Assembly: GCF_017814435.1 (NCBI RefSeq)
Contig: NZ_JAGJCB010000029.1
Coordinates: forward strand, 1 to 34,579
DNA from: Mariniflexile gromovii
Lineage (GTDB): Bacteria; Bacteroidota; Bacteroidia; Flavobacteriales; Flavobacteriaceae
Length of the DNA: 34,579 nucleotides
Direction: 5' to 3'
Position 1 is the stretch's first letter. Each line of letters opens with the position of its first letter. The position numbers were made by a program, and so were the translations under genes. Shown here piece by piece: positions 16,910 to 26,689 of this stretch. Under the pieces are notes generated by a model. The model did no database searches. It had not been told where the DNA came from and saw only the letters and a program-made list of their open reading frames with translations.

Positions 16910-19462
16910 TTACCCACACTTAGAAGACCCGCAATCTTTACAAGTTAAGCAGCCTTCTTGGTATATTAAATTTTCAGATTTACAATTATCGCATTGGTAA
17001 CCTTTAGCTTGCGTACCATCTTCCACATAACGTTTTAAAGCACGTCCCACACCGTTTTTCCATGTGTTGATAGAAGCACTATCGAGTTGCAGACTATTAA
17101 TTAAATCGACAATTTTATCAATAGGCATGCCATGGCGCAAGGTACTTGAAATAAGTTTCGCATAGTTCCAAAATTCTGGGTTAAACTTATGCGATAAACC
17201 TTCAATAGTTGTTTTATAACCCCGGGTGTTTTTATACTGAAAATCGTAACGCGATGTACCATCTTCATTTCTATTTTTGATGATAACGCCTTCATTAACC
17301 CAACGTGGTATTAAAATACCATCCTCATCATCGGCCAATCCAGTGAAAATTTCATACGGTCTGCCATCAATTAACCCTATAAATGCAATCCATTTTTCTT
17401 TACTATTTTGAAAACGAACCACATCTGCTTCCAAAGTTTGCGGACGTTTTATGGGGAATGCCGTTAAACCATCTTGTGTTTTTTCTTCCTTTTCTTCATT
17501 TGAAATCAAAACACCAGAACGCGAACCATCTCTATATACAGTTACGCCTTTACAACCTACTTCCCAAGCTTTTAGATATAAATCTCCAACCAATTCTTCG
17601 GTAGCATCGTTAGGCAAATTGATGGTTACACTTATAGAATGATCTACCCATTTTTGAATAGCACCCTGCATACTTACTTTACTCATCCAATCTACATCGT
17701 TGGAGGTCGCTTTGTGATAAGGTGATTTTTTGATGAGTTTATCAATTTCCTTTTGCGTATAATTTTTAGATGTATCCATCCCGTTTACTTCCATCCATTG
17801 TTTAAAACGATGATGAAACACGACGTATTCTTCCCAAGAATCACCCAATTCATCCACAAAATCCACACGCACTTCTTTATCGTTTGGATTCACCTTTCTT
17901 CTGCGCTTGTAAACCGGCAAAAATACAGGCTCTATACCCGATGTTGTTTGCGTCATTAAACTGGTAGTTCCTGTTGGCGCAATGGTTAATAAAGCAATGT
18001 TTCTTCTACCGTATTCCAACATTTCATAATACAGTTTACTATCGGCTTCTTTTAAACGTTGAATAAACGGGTTATTTTTTTCGCGTTCAGCATTAAAAAC
18101 CAAAAACGCTCCCCGTTCTTTCGCCAAATGCACCGAGCTCCTGTATGCTTCAATAGCAATGGTTTTATGCACTTCCAACGAAAACGCATTACCTGCCTCA
18201 CTACCATATTGAATACCTAAGGCCGCCAACATATCACCTTCTGCCGTAATACCTACACCCGTTCTTCTACCCTCTTCAGCTTTCTTTCTAATGTTAATCC
18301 ATAGAGTGCGCTCGGTTGCCTTTACTTCATCCAACTCTGGATCTTCATTTATTTTAAGAAGAATATTATCAATTTTTTCTAATTCCAAATCGATAATATC
18401 ATCCATAATACGCTGTGCTGCTGCTACGTGTTTTTTGAATAATTCGAAATTGAAACTCACTTTTTCAGTAAATGGATTTTCAACATACGAAAATAAGTTG
18501 ATAGCCAACAATCTGCAAGAATCATATGGGCACAACGGGATTTCACCACATGGGTTGGTTGAAACGGTTTTATAACCTAAATCGGCATAACAATCTGGTA
18601 CCGATTCATTAATAATAGTATCCCAAAACAGAATACCAGGTTCCGCAGATTTCCATGCGTTGTGAACTATTTTTTTCCACAATTTATTGGCATCCATCGT
18701 TTTGGACACTTTGGGATCCTTACTGAAAATAGGATATTTTTGAGTGTATTCGGTTCCGCTTTTAACCGCTTGCATAAATGCATCGTCTATTCGAACGGAC
18801 ACATTTGCGCCTGTAACTTTACCTTGTTCCAATTTCGCATTTATAAAATCTTCAGAATCAGGATGATTAATAGAAACCGACAACATAAGCGCTCCTCGCC
18901 TACCATCTTGCGCAACCTCTCTTGTAGAGTTAGAATAACGCTCCATAAAAGGCACAATACCTGTAGATGTTAATGCAGAATTTTTTACCGCAGAACCTTT
19001 TGGACGAATGTGGGAGAGATCATGACCAACACCACCACGACGTTTCATAAGTTGCACTTGTTCTTGATCCACCTTCATAATACCTCCATAAGAATCCGAT
19101 TCTCCCGAATTTCCTATAACAAAACAATTTGAAAGTGATGCTATTTGGTATGGGTTGCCAATTCCTGCCATGGGACTTCCCTGTGGAACGATGTATTTGA
19201 AATCTTTTATTAAATCGAAAATCTCATCTTCAGAAAATGGATTTGCATACTTTTTTTCAACTCTTGCCAACTCTTTAGCGATACGACGGTGCATATCGTT
19301 TGGCGTTAACTCATAAATATTGCCTTCAGAATCCTTTAAGGCATATTTATTTAACCAAACACGGGCAGCAAGATCATCTTGTTTGAAATATTGCAAAGAA
19401 GCATTGAAAGCTTCATCTTGAGAATAGGTTTTTGGAGGGGTTTTGGTAAGTTCAGGATTCAT
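16910..19462 (-). CDS. nrdJ: B12-dependent (class II) ribonucleotide reductase
   Basis: NrdJ reduces ribonucleotides to deoxyribonucleotides with an adenosylcobalamin-derived radical and works with or without oxygen. The 850-aa length fits the long class II form. Redox Cys113 is in SLSNCFVIGNSG and the radical site is in NPCGEIPL (Cys305). A large C-terminal region contains VTVYRDGSRSGV and ends in a Cys-rich zinc-type motif (YQCDNCKSENL, EGCLTCKDCGSSKCG) that includes the Cys pair able to re-reduce the active site. It is the second B12 enzyme in the window, after icmF. No B12 riboswitch was recognised upstream. Confidence 0.95.
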   Translation of the reverse strand: MNPELTKTPPKTYSQDEAFNASLQYFKQDDLAARVWLNKYALKDSEGNIYELTPNDMHRRIAKELARVEKKYANPFSEDEIFDLIKDFKYIVPQGSPMAGIGNPYQIASLSNCFVIGNSGESDSYGGIMKVDQEQVQLMKRRGGVGHDLSHIRPKGSAVKNSALTSTGIVPFMERYSNSTREVAQDGRRGALMLSVSINHPDSEDFINAKLEQGKVTGANVSVRIDDAFMQAVKSGTEYTQKYPIFSKDPKVSKTMDANKLWKKIVHNAWKSAEPGILFWDTIINESVPDCYADLGYKTVSTNPCGEIPLCPYDSCRLLAINLFSYVENPFTEKVSFNFELFKKHVAAAQRIMDDIIDLELEKIDNILLKINEDPELDEVKATERTLWINIRKKAEEGRRTGVGITAEGDMLAALGIQYGSEAGNAFSLEVHKTIAIEAYRSSVHLAKERGAFLVFNAEREKNNPFIQRLKEADSKLYYEMLEYGRRNIALLTIAPTGTTSLMTQTTSGIEPVFLPVYKRRRKVNPNDKEVRVDFVDELGDSWEEYVVFHHRFKQWMEVNGMDTSKNYTQKEIDKLIKKSPYHKATSNDVDWMSKVSMQGAIQKWVDHSISVTINLPNDATEELVGDLYLKAWEVGCKGVTVYRDGSRSGVLISNEEKEEKTQDGLTAFPIKRPQTLEADVVRFQNSKEKWIAFIGLIDGRPYEIFTGLADDEDGILIPRWVNEGVIIKNRNEDGTSRYDFQYKNTRGYKTTIEGLSHKFNPEFWNYAKLISSTLRHGMPIDKIVDLINSLQLDSASINTWKNGVGRALKRYVEDGTQAKGYQCDNCKSENLIYQEGCLTCKDCGSSKCG

Positions 19463-19646
19463 GTGTTGTTATAATTTACGGTTTTTAAATTCAAACCATA
19501 AAATAACAAAAAAAATAACACTTAAAACATGACTTAAATCATAAAGTTTACAACAAAAACATGTTAATAAATTGATTTTAAAGTGTTTAAAAATTTATCA
19601 ACACAAAAAAGTTAACAAATATTTTCAATCTTAATAGAATAATGAA

Positions 19647-20606
19647 TTAAAAATCTACGGCAAAACCAATTCCTAAAAATTGCTTCCATTGTACCTTAGC
19701 TCCAGCTTCATCTGTTTCTCCTTCAATCGCAGATGGTTTTGTTGTTTTTACATCATCATCGTATATTAAATGAGAACCCAGAGTGGCTTTTACAAAGCTA
19801 TTCACTTTAAAATCGAAGTCCAACCTCCAATCTACATCTACATTTCCAAAATTATTGATATAATCAGAATAAAGACTAACCTGTTGCTTGACTTTAATGT
19901 TTTTTGCAACTTCCATCTCATAGCTATTATTGATTAGTATCCCTAATTCTTTTCTAACACGATCTCCTGGAACAACCACATTACCTTCACTATCAAGAAC
20001 CGCTGGCGTTACACCAAACTTACCTGCATTTGCCAGATCTTCATCCAATACAAATGTTGCTTTTAGGGTTAACGGCGAAAAGTAAAAAGACAGTTTGTCG
20101 ATATTTTTTCCGTACTCCATTCCACCACCAAAAAACAAATAACCTGGAGCCATCAACGTTGAAATAGGTGTATCTCTATTTGGATACTTATAACCATTTG
20201 CCATTTGTGTTTTAAAATTAAGCTTTGCGGAGTAATACCAATTAGAAACACTATCTGGCTTAAAACCAATATCGGAATTCAATTCAAACAAATCATCGGT
20301 TTTTCGTAATTCCCTATCTTGCTGCTTATTGACACCGTAACGAACCAAAATATTGTTTCGCCATGAAAAATACTTATCGGTATAATTAGCCGAAGATTCT
20401 ATTCCCAAAAGACCAGAAATGGAATTACTACCCCCAGCATTCCAGTTAACAAAAGAAACTTCGTTTAAATTTACAGAAGCTTTATTTTTTTGAATCCACT
20501 CCGGACCATCATACTTTGCAGGTTTTGTTTTTAAAAACAAGGTGTCTGGTTGAGATTGTGCAAGCTGAAAAAAGAAACAAACAGCTATCAATAAAACATA
20601 CTTCAT
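19647..20606 (-). CDS. DUF3078 family outer-membrane-type protein
   Basis: This 319-aa protein has a signal peptide (MKYVLLIAVCFFFQLAQSQ) and a body of alternating beta strands ending in Phe (GIGFAVDF), as in outer-membrane beta-barrels. The start of the mature region (ASVNLNEVSFVNWNAGGSNS) is characteristic of DUF3078 proteins of Bacteroidota, whose role is unknown. It lies 78 bp downstream of purM on the same strand and may share its transcript. Confidence 0.88.
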   Translation of the reverse strand: MKYVLLIAVCFFFQLAQSQPDTLFLKTKPAKYDGPEWIQKNKASVNLNEVSFVNWNAGGSNSISGLLGIESSANYTDKYFSWRNNILVRYGVNKQQDRELRKTDDLFELNSDIGFKPDSVSNWYYSAKLNFKTQMANGYKYPNRDTPISTLMAPGYLFFGGGMEYGKNIDKLSFYFSPLTLKATFVLDEDLANAGKFGVTPAVLDSEGNVVVPGDRVRKELGILINNSYEMEVAKNIKVKQQVSLYSDYINNFGNVDVDWRLDFDFKVNSFVKATLGSHLIYDDDVKTTKPSAIEGETDEAGAKVQWKQFLGIGFAVDF

Positions 20607-20684
20607 AATACTATTAAGGTTGGTTTTTGATAAATTACGTTTTTAATCAATAATCGTTCCGTTTTAATGAAAAAAAGCGAAAAT

Positions 20685-21863
20685 TTAATAAGTAAACTCC
20701 CCAAACTCACTTTTTATTGTAAGCTTTTTAGTTTTTGATGCTTCAACACGACCAATAATTTTAGCATCAACATTGAATTCTTTAGAAATATTGATAATAT
20801 TTTCTGCAATATCCGGTGTTACATACAGTTCCATTCTGTGCCCACAGTTAAATACTTGGTACATTTCTTTCCAATCGGTTTTTGATTGCTCTTGTATTAG
20901 CCTAAACAGCGGAGGAATTGGGAACATATTATCTTTTACAATATGAAACTCATCAACAAAATGAAGAATTTTAGTTTGCGCACCACCAGAACAATGCACC
21001 ATACCATGTACTTTATCACTTTTATACTCAGATAGAATCTTCTTTATAATGGGCGCATAGGTACGCGTAGGCGACAACACTAATTTACCCGCATCAATTG
21101 GAGAATCTTTTACGGCATCTGTTAGTTTTACATTTCCAGAATATACCAAATCTTCAGGCACAGAGGCATCGAAACTCTCAGGGTATTTATCGGCCAAATA
21201 GGTGTTAAAAACATCGTGACGCGCCGAAGTTAATCCGTTACTACCCATACCGCCGTTATAAGATTTCTCATAAGAAGCCTGTCCAGAACTTTCTAAGCCC
21301 ACAATAACATCGCCTGCTTTAATGTTGGCATTATCAACAACATCGCTGCGTTTCATACGTGCCGTAACGGTAGAATCTACAATAATGGTACGAACCAAAT
21401 CGCCCACATCGGCGGTTTCACCACCTGTTGAATGAATGGTTACACCGAAATTTTTCAATTCTGAAATCAATTCTTCGGTTCCGTTAATAATGGCAGAAAG
21501 CACTTCACCGGGAATCAAATTTTTATTTCTTCCGATGGTCGAAGACAGCATGATATTATCGGTGGCCCCTACACACAACAAATCGTCTATATTCATTATC
21601 AAGGCATCTTGTGCAATACCTTTCCAAACTGAAATATCACCCGTTTCTTTCCAATACATATAGGCTAAAGAAGATTTTGTACCTGCGCCATCGGCATGCA
21701 TGATTAAACAATAATCGCCATCATTTGTTAAATAATCTGGAACTATTTTACAGAATGCTTTTGGAAATAATCCTTTATCGATGTTTTTAATGGCATTGTG
21801 AACATCTTCTTTTGATGCAGAAACGCCACGTTGCGCATAGCGTTTAGAAACTTCTTGACCCAT
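20685..21863 (-). CDS. purM: Phosphoribosylformylglycinamidine cyclo-ligase (AIR synthetase)
   Basis: PurM closes the imidazole ring of FGAM with ATP to give AIR in purine synthesis. The 392-aa protein is the long form typical of Bacteroidota. The start KRYAQRGVSASKEDV and the ATP/metal-binding loop HADGAGTKSSLAY (about residues 55-67) with NIDDLLCVGA are diagnostic. GGETADVGDLVRTI and the C-terminal FNCGHRMEL support it. A -7 element lies just upstream (21881-21888) and a terminator isolates it from glnN. Confidence 0.95.
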   Translation of the reverse strand: MGQEVSKRYAQRGVSASKEDVHNAIKNIDKGLFPKAFCKIVPDYLTNDGDYCLIMHADGAGTKSSLAYMYWKETGDISVWKGIAQDALIMNIDDLLCVGATDNIMLSSTIGRNKNLIPGEVLSAIINGTEELISELKNFGVTIHSTGGETADVGDLVRTIIVDSTVTARMKRSDVVDNANIKAGDVIVGLESSGQASYEKSYNGGMGSNGLTSARHDVFNTYLADKYPESFDASVPEDLVYSGNVKLTDAVKDSPIDAGKLVLSPTRTYAPIIKKILSEYKSDKVHGMVHCSGGAQTKILHFVDEFHIVKDNMFPIPPLFRLIQEQSKTDWKEMYQVFNCGHRMELYVTPDIAENIINISKEFNVDAKIIGRVEASKTKKLTIKSEFGEFTY

Positions 21864-21880
21864 AGTATTGTATTGAGCTG

Positions 21881-21888
21881 CAAAGTTA
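21881..21888 (-). promoter_or_regulatory. -7 element of purM promoter
   Basis: On the minus strand TAACTTTG matches TAnnTTTG, 17 bp before the ATG at 21863, which implies a very short leader. No matching TTG lies at the standard distance. Confidence 0.4.
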
Positions 21889-21895
21889 ATTTTTT

Positions 21896-21930
21896 GAATT
21901 AAAAAATCCCGCTTTTTACAACGGGATTTT
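21896..21930 (-). terminator. Terminator downstream of glnN
   Basis: AAAATCCCG (21903-21911) pairs with CGGGATTTT (21922-21930), loop 10 nt. On the minus strand it is followed by six T. It separates the glnN transcript and its 3' repeat from purM. Confidence 0.75.
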
Positions 21931-21960
21931 ATTAATTGTTACTCGCCTTGATGTTGGGTA

Positions 21961-22116
21961 GCGTTAGGGATTACTCATACATACTATTTTTAAGTCAATG
22001 AAATCGTGAATGCTAAGCATTTACAGTGGAAATCCTTTTTGAGGGACGAAAAAAAGATTGCAATCCTTCGTCTACGCTCAGGATAAACTACAAACCCGAC
22101 CCTTGTGGTAACGCCC
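21961..22116. repeat. Dispersed repeat element, copy 1 (GCGTTAGGG...GGTAACGCCC)
   Basis: The 156-bp element starts GCGTTAGGG and ends GGTAACGCCC, edges that form a partial inverted repeat (GCGTTA/TAACGC). The last 28 nt (22092-22119) are identical to 26806-26833 in copy 2. A smaller CGCTCAGG palindrome (22063-22084) is nested inside. It sits directly after the glnN stop. Confidence 0.75.
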
Positions 22117-22120
22117 AAAT

Positions 22121-24307
22121 TTATCTTGTGAATAAGAGTTCGCGGTATTTTGTTAATGGCCAAATTTCATCGTCAACCAATAATTCCAATTTATCGCAGT
22201 GTTTTCTAATATCATCGAATAAGGGCTTCACTTTATGGCAGTAAGCCAGTGCCTTTTCTTCAATGTTTTCAATGGCGTTTGCTTTTCTACGTTCGTCCGT
22301 CATTCTAGTAACATTGGCATTTATTCCTTTAATATGACTTGAAATTTCTTCGATTAAATTTATTTGCTCTTGCGATACCGCTTTGTAATTTTCATCAAAA
22401 ATCTCTTTTAACCCTTTAACATTTTCGATTAAAATATTTTGGTATTTAACTGCGGTTGGCACAATGTGGTTACGTGCAATATCACCCAATACACGGCCTT
22501 CAATTTGAATGTGCATGATGTAAGCTTCCATTTCAATTTCATAGCGTGCTTGCGACTCTATTTTGCTCATCACATTCATTTCTTCAAATAATGCGATGGT
22601 TTTTTTTGAAATTTTAGCCTTTAGAGCCTCTGGGGTGCTTTTGTTGTTGCTTAAACCTCGTTTTTTTGCCTCTTCTTCCCATTCTTTTCCATAGCCATTG
22701 CCTTCAAATAAAATAGCTTTGGTGGATTTGATGTATTCCCTTAGCACATTAAAAACCGCTTCGTCTTTTTTAAGTCCTTTTTTATCAATTAAAAGGTCTA
22801 CTTCTTTTTTGAAATCTATTAATTGTTTTGCAACAATAGTGTTTAAAACCGTCATTGGGTTTCCACAATTTGCCAAAGACCCCACAGCTCTGAACTCAAA
22901 TTTATTACCTGTGAATGCAAAAGGAGAGGTTCTGTTTCTATCTGTATTATCAAGCAAAACATCTGGTATTTTACCAACTACATTAAGCTTAAGTTCGGTT
23001 TTTTCTTCGGGAGAAAGCTTTCCTTTGGTAACGCCTTCCAACTCTTCTAAAACCTTAGTTAATTGCTGACCAATAAATACTGAAATAATAGCAGGAGGCG
23101 CTTCATTTGCACCTAACCTATGGTCGTTACTTGCCGAAGCTATACATGCCCTTAACAGTTCTTCGTTTTCCTGAACCGCTTTAATTGTATTGATAAAAAA
23201 AGTTAAAAACTGAAGATTGCTCATAGGTGTTTTTCCTGGCGCCAATAAATTAACACCGGTATCTGTTGAAAGCGACCAGTTATTATGTTTCCCCGAACCA
23301 TTGATGCCTGCAAATGGCTTTTCGTGGAATAACACTTTGAAATTATGGCGCGATGCGATACGCCCCATAATATCCATTAATAGCGAATTATGATCGACCG
23401 CCAAATTAGCTTCTTCAAAAATGGGTGCCAATTCAAATTGATTGGGCGCCACTTCGTTATGGCGTGTTTTTGCAGGAATACCCAAAAGCATGCATTCGGT
23501 TTCCAATTCGCGCATAAAATTTAAAGCTCTGTTAGGTATGGAACCAAAATAATGGTCATCTAGCTGTTGCCCTTTGGCGGATGAATGCCCTAAAAGCGTT
23601 CTTCCTGTTAAAGAAATATCGGGTCTGCTAGACGCTAACATTTTATCAATTAAAAAGTATTCCTGTTCCCAACCTAAAGACGAGGTTACTTTTTTCACAT
23701 TTTTATCAAAGTATTTACAAACATCGGTTGCGGCGTTATCAACCGCATTCAACGCTCTTAACAGTGGTGTTTTATAATCTAAAGCCTCACCTGTGTAAGC
23801 AACAAATATAGTGGGAATACAAAGCGTAGTCCCATATATAAATGCTGGCGATGTTGGGTCCCAAGCCGTGTAGCCTCTTGCTTCAAACGTATTTCTAATA
23901 CCTCCACTGGGGAAACTAGACGCATCCGGTTCTTGCTGTACTAATTGGCTTCCCCCAAATTTTTCAATAGCCATACCATTACCTATGGTTTCAAAAAAGG
24001 CGTCGTGTTTTTCGGCCGTAGTTCCTGTTAATGGCTGAAACCAATGTGTATAATGTGTCACACCTTTAGATAGTGCCCAATCTTTCATGGAAGATGACAC
24101 TTGATCTGCAATATTTCTATCAATTTTTTTACCGAATTGAATGGCATTTGTAACACCAATAAAAGCATCTTTGGTTAAATATTGACGCATGGTATTTTCA
24201 TTAAAAACGTTTTTTCCGAACAAATCCGAACGCCGTTCTTTCTCTTCAACCAATACTGGTTTATTACCCAATGATTCTTTTATAGCATGAAATCTTAAAG
24301 TAGACAT
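22121..24307 (-). CDS. glnN: Glutamine synthetase type III
   Basis: GSIII makes glutamine from glutamate, ammonia and ATP. The 728-aa length is right for the dodecameric type III family. The N-terminal region holds MRQYLTKDAFIGVTNAIQFG and THYTHWFQPLTG. The central active-site motifs are GWEQEYFLID, RHNEVAPNQFELAPIFE and KPFAGINGSGKHNNWSLSTD. The C-terminal half is the long helical extension of GSIII. It is head to head with a type II enzyme at 24566, and a 156-bp repeat abuts its stop. Confidence 0.96.
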   Translation of the reverse strand: MSTLRFHAIKESLGNKPVLVEEKERRSDLFGKNVFNENTMRQYLTKDAFIGVTNAIQFGKKIDRNIADQVSSSMKDWALSKGVTHYTHWFQPLTGTTAEKHDAFFETIGNGMAIEKFGGSQLVQQEPDASSFPSGGIRNTFEARGYTAWDPTSPAFIYGTTLCIPTIFVAYTGEALDYKTPLLRALNAVDNAATDVCKYFDKNVKKVTSSLGWEQEYFLIDKMLASSRPDISLTGRTLLGHSSAKGQQLDDHYFGSIPNRALNFMRELETECMLLGIPAKTRHNEVAPNQFELAPIFEEANLAVDHNSLLMDIMGRIASRHNFKVLFHEKPFAGINGSGKHNNWSLSTDTGVNLLAPGKTPMSNLQFLTFFINTIKAVQENEELLRACIASASNDHRLGANEAPPAIISVFIGQQLTKVLEELEGVTKGKLSPEEKTELKLNVVGKIPDVLLDNTDRNRTSPFAFTGNKFEFRAVGSLANCGNPMTVLNTIVAKQLIDFKKEVDLLIDKKGLKKDEAVFNVLREYIKSTKAILFEGNGYGKEWEEEAKKRGLSNNKSTPEALKAKISKKTIALFEEMNVMSKIESQARYEIEMEAYIMHIQIEGRVLGDIARNHIVPTAVKYQNILIENVKGLKEIFDENYKAVSQEQINLIEEISSHIKGINANVTRMTDERRKANAIENIEEKALAYCHKVKPLFDDIRKHCDKLELLVDDEIWPLTKYRELLFTR

Positions 24308-24339
24308 GGTTCTATTGAATTAAATTATTATTTTTATTA

Positions 24340-24347
24340 CAAAAGTA
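24340..24347 (-). promoter_or_regulatory. -7 element of glnN promoter
   Basis: On the minus strand TACTTTTG matches TAnnTTTG, with TTG 24 nt further upstream (24372-24374). A second exact -7 match, TATATTTG, is at 24357-24364. Either could serve the glnN start at 24307. Confidence 0.45.
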
Positions 24348-24524
24348 AGAATAACGCAAATATAACATAAACAAAATGTTTTCTCTGTGTTAAGAATTTT
24401 TCGTTTTTTAAATAAAAAAATATGCTTTTTTTAATAGATGCCTTAAAAAAATAGGGTATAAATAAAAATAACTCAAGTTTTTAGATTAACACCCCTGTAA
24501 ATGTGCAGAGTCTTAATAAAAATA

Positions 24525-24532
24525 TATATTTG
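24525..24532 (+). promoter_or_regulatory. -7 element of the type II glutamine synthetase promoter
   Basis: TATATTTG matches TAnnTTTG, 33 bp before the ATG at 24566. The -33 region holds only a weak match (TGTG at 24502-24505), which could mean activator dependence. Confidence 0.5.
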
Positions 24533-24565
24533 TTGAAACATTATTAATTTCTCATTATAAAAATT

Positions 24566-25588
24566 ATGGCAAAAATTAAATTAGAATACATTTGGTTAGA
24601 CGGTTATTACCCAACTCAAAACATGAGAAGCAAAACCAAAGTAGAAGAACATGAAAACTTTAAAGGAACTCTTGAAGAAATAGGAAATTGGTCTTTCGAC
24701 GGGTCTTCTACAAGACAAGCAGAAGGTGGATCTTCAGACTGTTTATTAGTGCCTGTAGCTATTTACCCAGATCCAGAGCGTATCAATGGTTATTTAGTAA
24801 TGACTGAAGTTATGAATGCTGATGGAACACCTCACGAATCTAACGGAAGAGCTACTATTGATGATGACAATGATGATTTCTGGTTTGGTTTTGAGCAAGA
24901 ATATTTTATAATGGATACTGCAACACAATTACCACTTGGTTTCCCTGTTGGTGGATATCCAAAACCACAAGGTATGTACTACTGTTCAGTTGGTGGATTA
25001 AATACTCATGGTAGAGATTTAGTTGAAGAGCATGCCGATTTATGTATTCAAGCTGGTTTAAACTTTGAAGGAATTAACCAAGAAGTTGCTTGTGGACAAT
25101 GGGAATTCCAATTGTTTGCTAAAGGTGCAAAATTAGCTGGTGATGAACTTTGGATTGCTAGATATTTATTGGACAGATTAACTGAAAAATACGGTTACTT
25201 TATTGAATACCATCCAAAACCACTTGGAAAAGACATGGATTGGAATGGTTCTGGTATGCACGCAAACTTCTCTAACTCAACTTTAAGAACTTGTGGAGAC
25301 AAAGACGTTTATGCTAAAATTTGTGAAGCTTTCCGTCCTGTAGTAAAAGAACATATTGAAGTTTATGGTGAGTTTAACGACCAACGTTTAACTGGTAAAC
25401 ACGAAACTGCTTCCATTGATGATTTCTCTTGGGGTGTATCTGACAGAGGTGCTTCAATACGTATTCCATTAATCGCAGTTAACAAAGGCTGGAAAGGTTG
25501 GTTAGAAGACAGACGTCCTGCTTCAAACGGTGACCCATACAAAATTGCTGCAAGAATTATTAAAACTGTTAAATCTGCTAAGGTTTAA
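24566..25588 (+). CDS. glnII: Glutamine synthetase type II
   Basis: This 340-aa enzyme is the short, eukaryote-like GSII form. The N-terminal beta-grasp region is KLEYIWLDGYYPTQNMRSKT, with WSFDGSSTRQAEGGSSDCLL after it. The catalytic part has FGFEQEYFIMD, WEFQLF, WNGSGMHANFSNS and RLTGKHETASIDDFSWGVSD with the C-terminal ATP/glutamate loop RGASIRIP. GSII forms are typical of eukaryotes and also occur in rhizobia, actinobacteria and many Flavobacteriaceae. It is transcribed divergently from glnN. The codons look like those of a highly expressed gene. Confidence 0.95.
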   Translation: MAKIKLEYIWLDGYYPTQNMRSKTKVEEHENFKGTLEEIGNWSFDGSSTRQAEGGSSDCLLVPVAIYPDPERINGYLVMTEVMNADGTPHESNGRATIDDDNDDFWFGFEQEYFIMDTATQLPLGFPVGGYPKPQGMYYCSVGGLNTHGRDLVEEHADLCIQAGLNFEGINQEVACGQWEFQLFAKGAKLAGDELWIARYLLDRLTEKYGYFIEYHPKPLGKDMDWNGSGMHANFSNSTLRTCGDKDVYAKICEAFRPVVKEHIEVYGEFNDQRLTGKHETASIDDFSWGVSDRGASIRIPLIAVNKGWKGWLEDRRPASNGDPYKIAARIIKTVKSAKV

Positions 25589-25607
25589 TTTTAAATACAA
25601 TATTCAT

Positions 25608-25641
25608 AAAAAAGGGTTTGCAAATTGCAAACCCTTTTTTT
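25608..25641. terminator. Bidirectional terminator between glnII and the antiporter gene
   Basis: AAAAAAGGGTTTGC (25608-25621) pairs with GCAAACCCTTTTTT (25627-25640), loop AAATT. T runs lie on both strands, between convergent stops at 25588 and 25663. Confidence 0.9.
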
Positions 25642-25662
25642 ATTCAATAAACTTTGTAAAAG

Positions 25663-26610
25663 TTATTTTCCAGCCGTGAAAAGTAGGAACATAAAAACAC
25701 CATAAACAAAAACCAAGAAGAAGCCTTTAGCACGGTTAATTTCAAACTTTTTGCGTAACATTACTAAAGGAAACAATACGAAAGCAAAACCTAGCATCCA
25801 GAAAATATCGCTGGTTAAAATCAACGGTTCTGTAACAGGAATCGGCTTAATAATAGCCGTTAAGCCTAAAACAGATGCAATATTAAAAATATTGGAACCT
25901 ATTAAATTTCCTAAAGAAATGGCTTTTTCTTGTTTGGCAGCCGCAATTATAGATGCCGCTAATTCTGGCACACTGGTTCCTATGGCAATTAAAGACACAC
26001 CAATTACCGCTTCGCTTACTCCAACGGATAATGCAATGGCTTTGGCACCATCTACCAACCATTCGCTTCCAAAATATAAGGAGGTAGCGCCTATTAATAA
26101 CCATGTGCCAATTTTAAAATTTGAAACGACGGCTAAGGTTTCATCTACTTCTTCAACTACAGCATTGCTTTTGGTGCTTCTGATTAAAATTACCAAAAAC
26201 AATACAAGACCTAAAAAAAGGATGATGCCCTCGAAAGCAGAAAGCACATTATCATTTTTAAGGAAATAATAAAGCACGATAGAAAACACCATCATAACCG
26301 GCCAATTGAGTCTGTAAAAAGATTTATCGACCGCAATGGTACTTACCATGGCCGTAACCCCCAACACCAAACCAATATTGGCTATATTAGAACCTATTAC
26401 ATTGGTTATGGCTATAGCTGGAGAACCCGACAATGCCGCTTGCAGACTTACCAATAGTTCGGGGGCCGATGTTGCAAACGATACCACCGTCATACCAATC
26501 ACCATTTTAGATATATTAAATTTAAATGACAGTGCTACCGAAGACCTAACAAGAAACTCACCACCTACTACCAATAATGTAAACCCTAAAACAACCCAAA
26601 CAATACTCAT
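25663..26610 (-). CDS. Calcium/sodium antiporter (CaCA family)
   Basis: This 315-aa inner-membrane exchanger of the YrbG type has about ten hydrophobic segments in two inverted halves. Each half carries the CaCA alpha-repeat ion-binding motif: VVSFATSAPELLVSLQAA in the first and LIAIGTSVPELAASIIAA in the second, each followed by an N-(V/L)-IGSNI-(A/F)-NI segment. The start at 26610 puts hydrophobic residues at the N terminus as usual. It is monocistronic, divergent from blaI. Confidence 0.93.
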   Translation of the reverse strand: MSIVWVVLGFTLLVVGGEFLVRSSVALSFKFNISKMVIGMTVVSFATSAPELLVSLQAALSGSPAIAITNVIGSNIANIGLVLGVTAMVSTIAVDKSFYRLNWPVMMVFSIVLYYFLKNDNVLSAFEGIILFLGLVLFLVILIRSTKSNAVVEEVDETLAVVSNFKIGTWLLIGATSLYFGSEWLVDGAKAIALSVGVSEAVIGVSLIAIGTSVPELAASIIAAAKQEKAISLGNLIGSNIFNIASVLGLTAIIKPIPVTEPLILTSDIFWMLGFAFVLFPLVMLRKKFEINRAKGFFLVFVYGVFMFLLFTAGK

Positions 26611-26639
26611 CCTTTTTATTTTTTGCGAAGATAAATGAA

Positions 26640-26667
26640 AGTTAAAAGTTAAAAGTGTGAAGTTAAA
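26640..26667. repeat. 7-bp tandem repeat (AGTTAAA)
   Basis: Four consecutive heptamers read AGTTAAA, AGTTAAA, AGTGTGA, AGTTAAA. They lie 30 bp upstream of the antiporter start and 23 bp before the BlaI operator array, whose TAGTTA half-sites they partly resemble. Confidence 0.5.
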
Positions 26668-26689
26668 AGTTTTTTGAAAACTTAATTTT

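Noticed and set aside
19463-19646. B12 riboswitch near nrdJ
   Set aside because: The flanking regions are A/T-rich and show no B12-box-like conserved segment or extended fold; the same is true upstream of icmF.
21961-22116. Integron attC-like site, because of GTTAG and TAAC edges about 150 bp apart
   Set aside because: The edges do not fit the attC core (GTTRRRY / RYYYAAC), no integrase or cassette array is near, and the second copy has the same non-attC edges.
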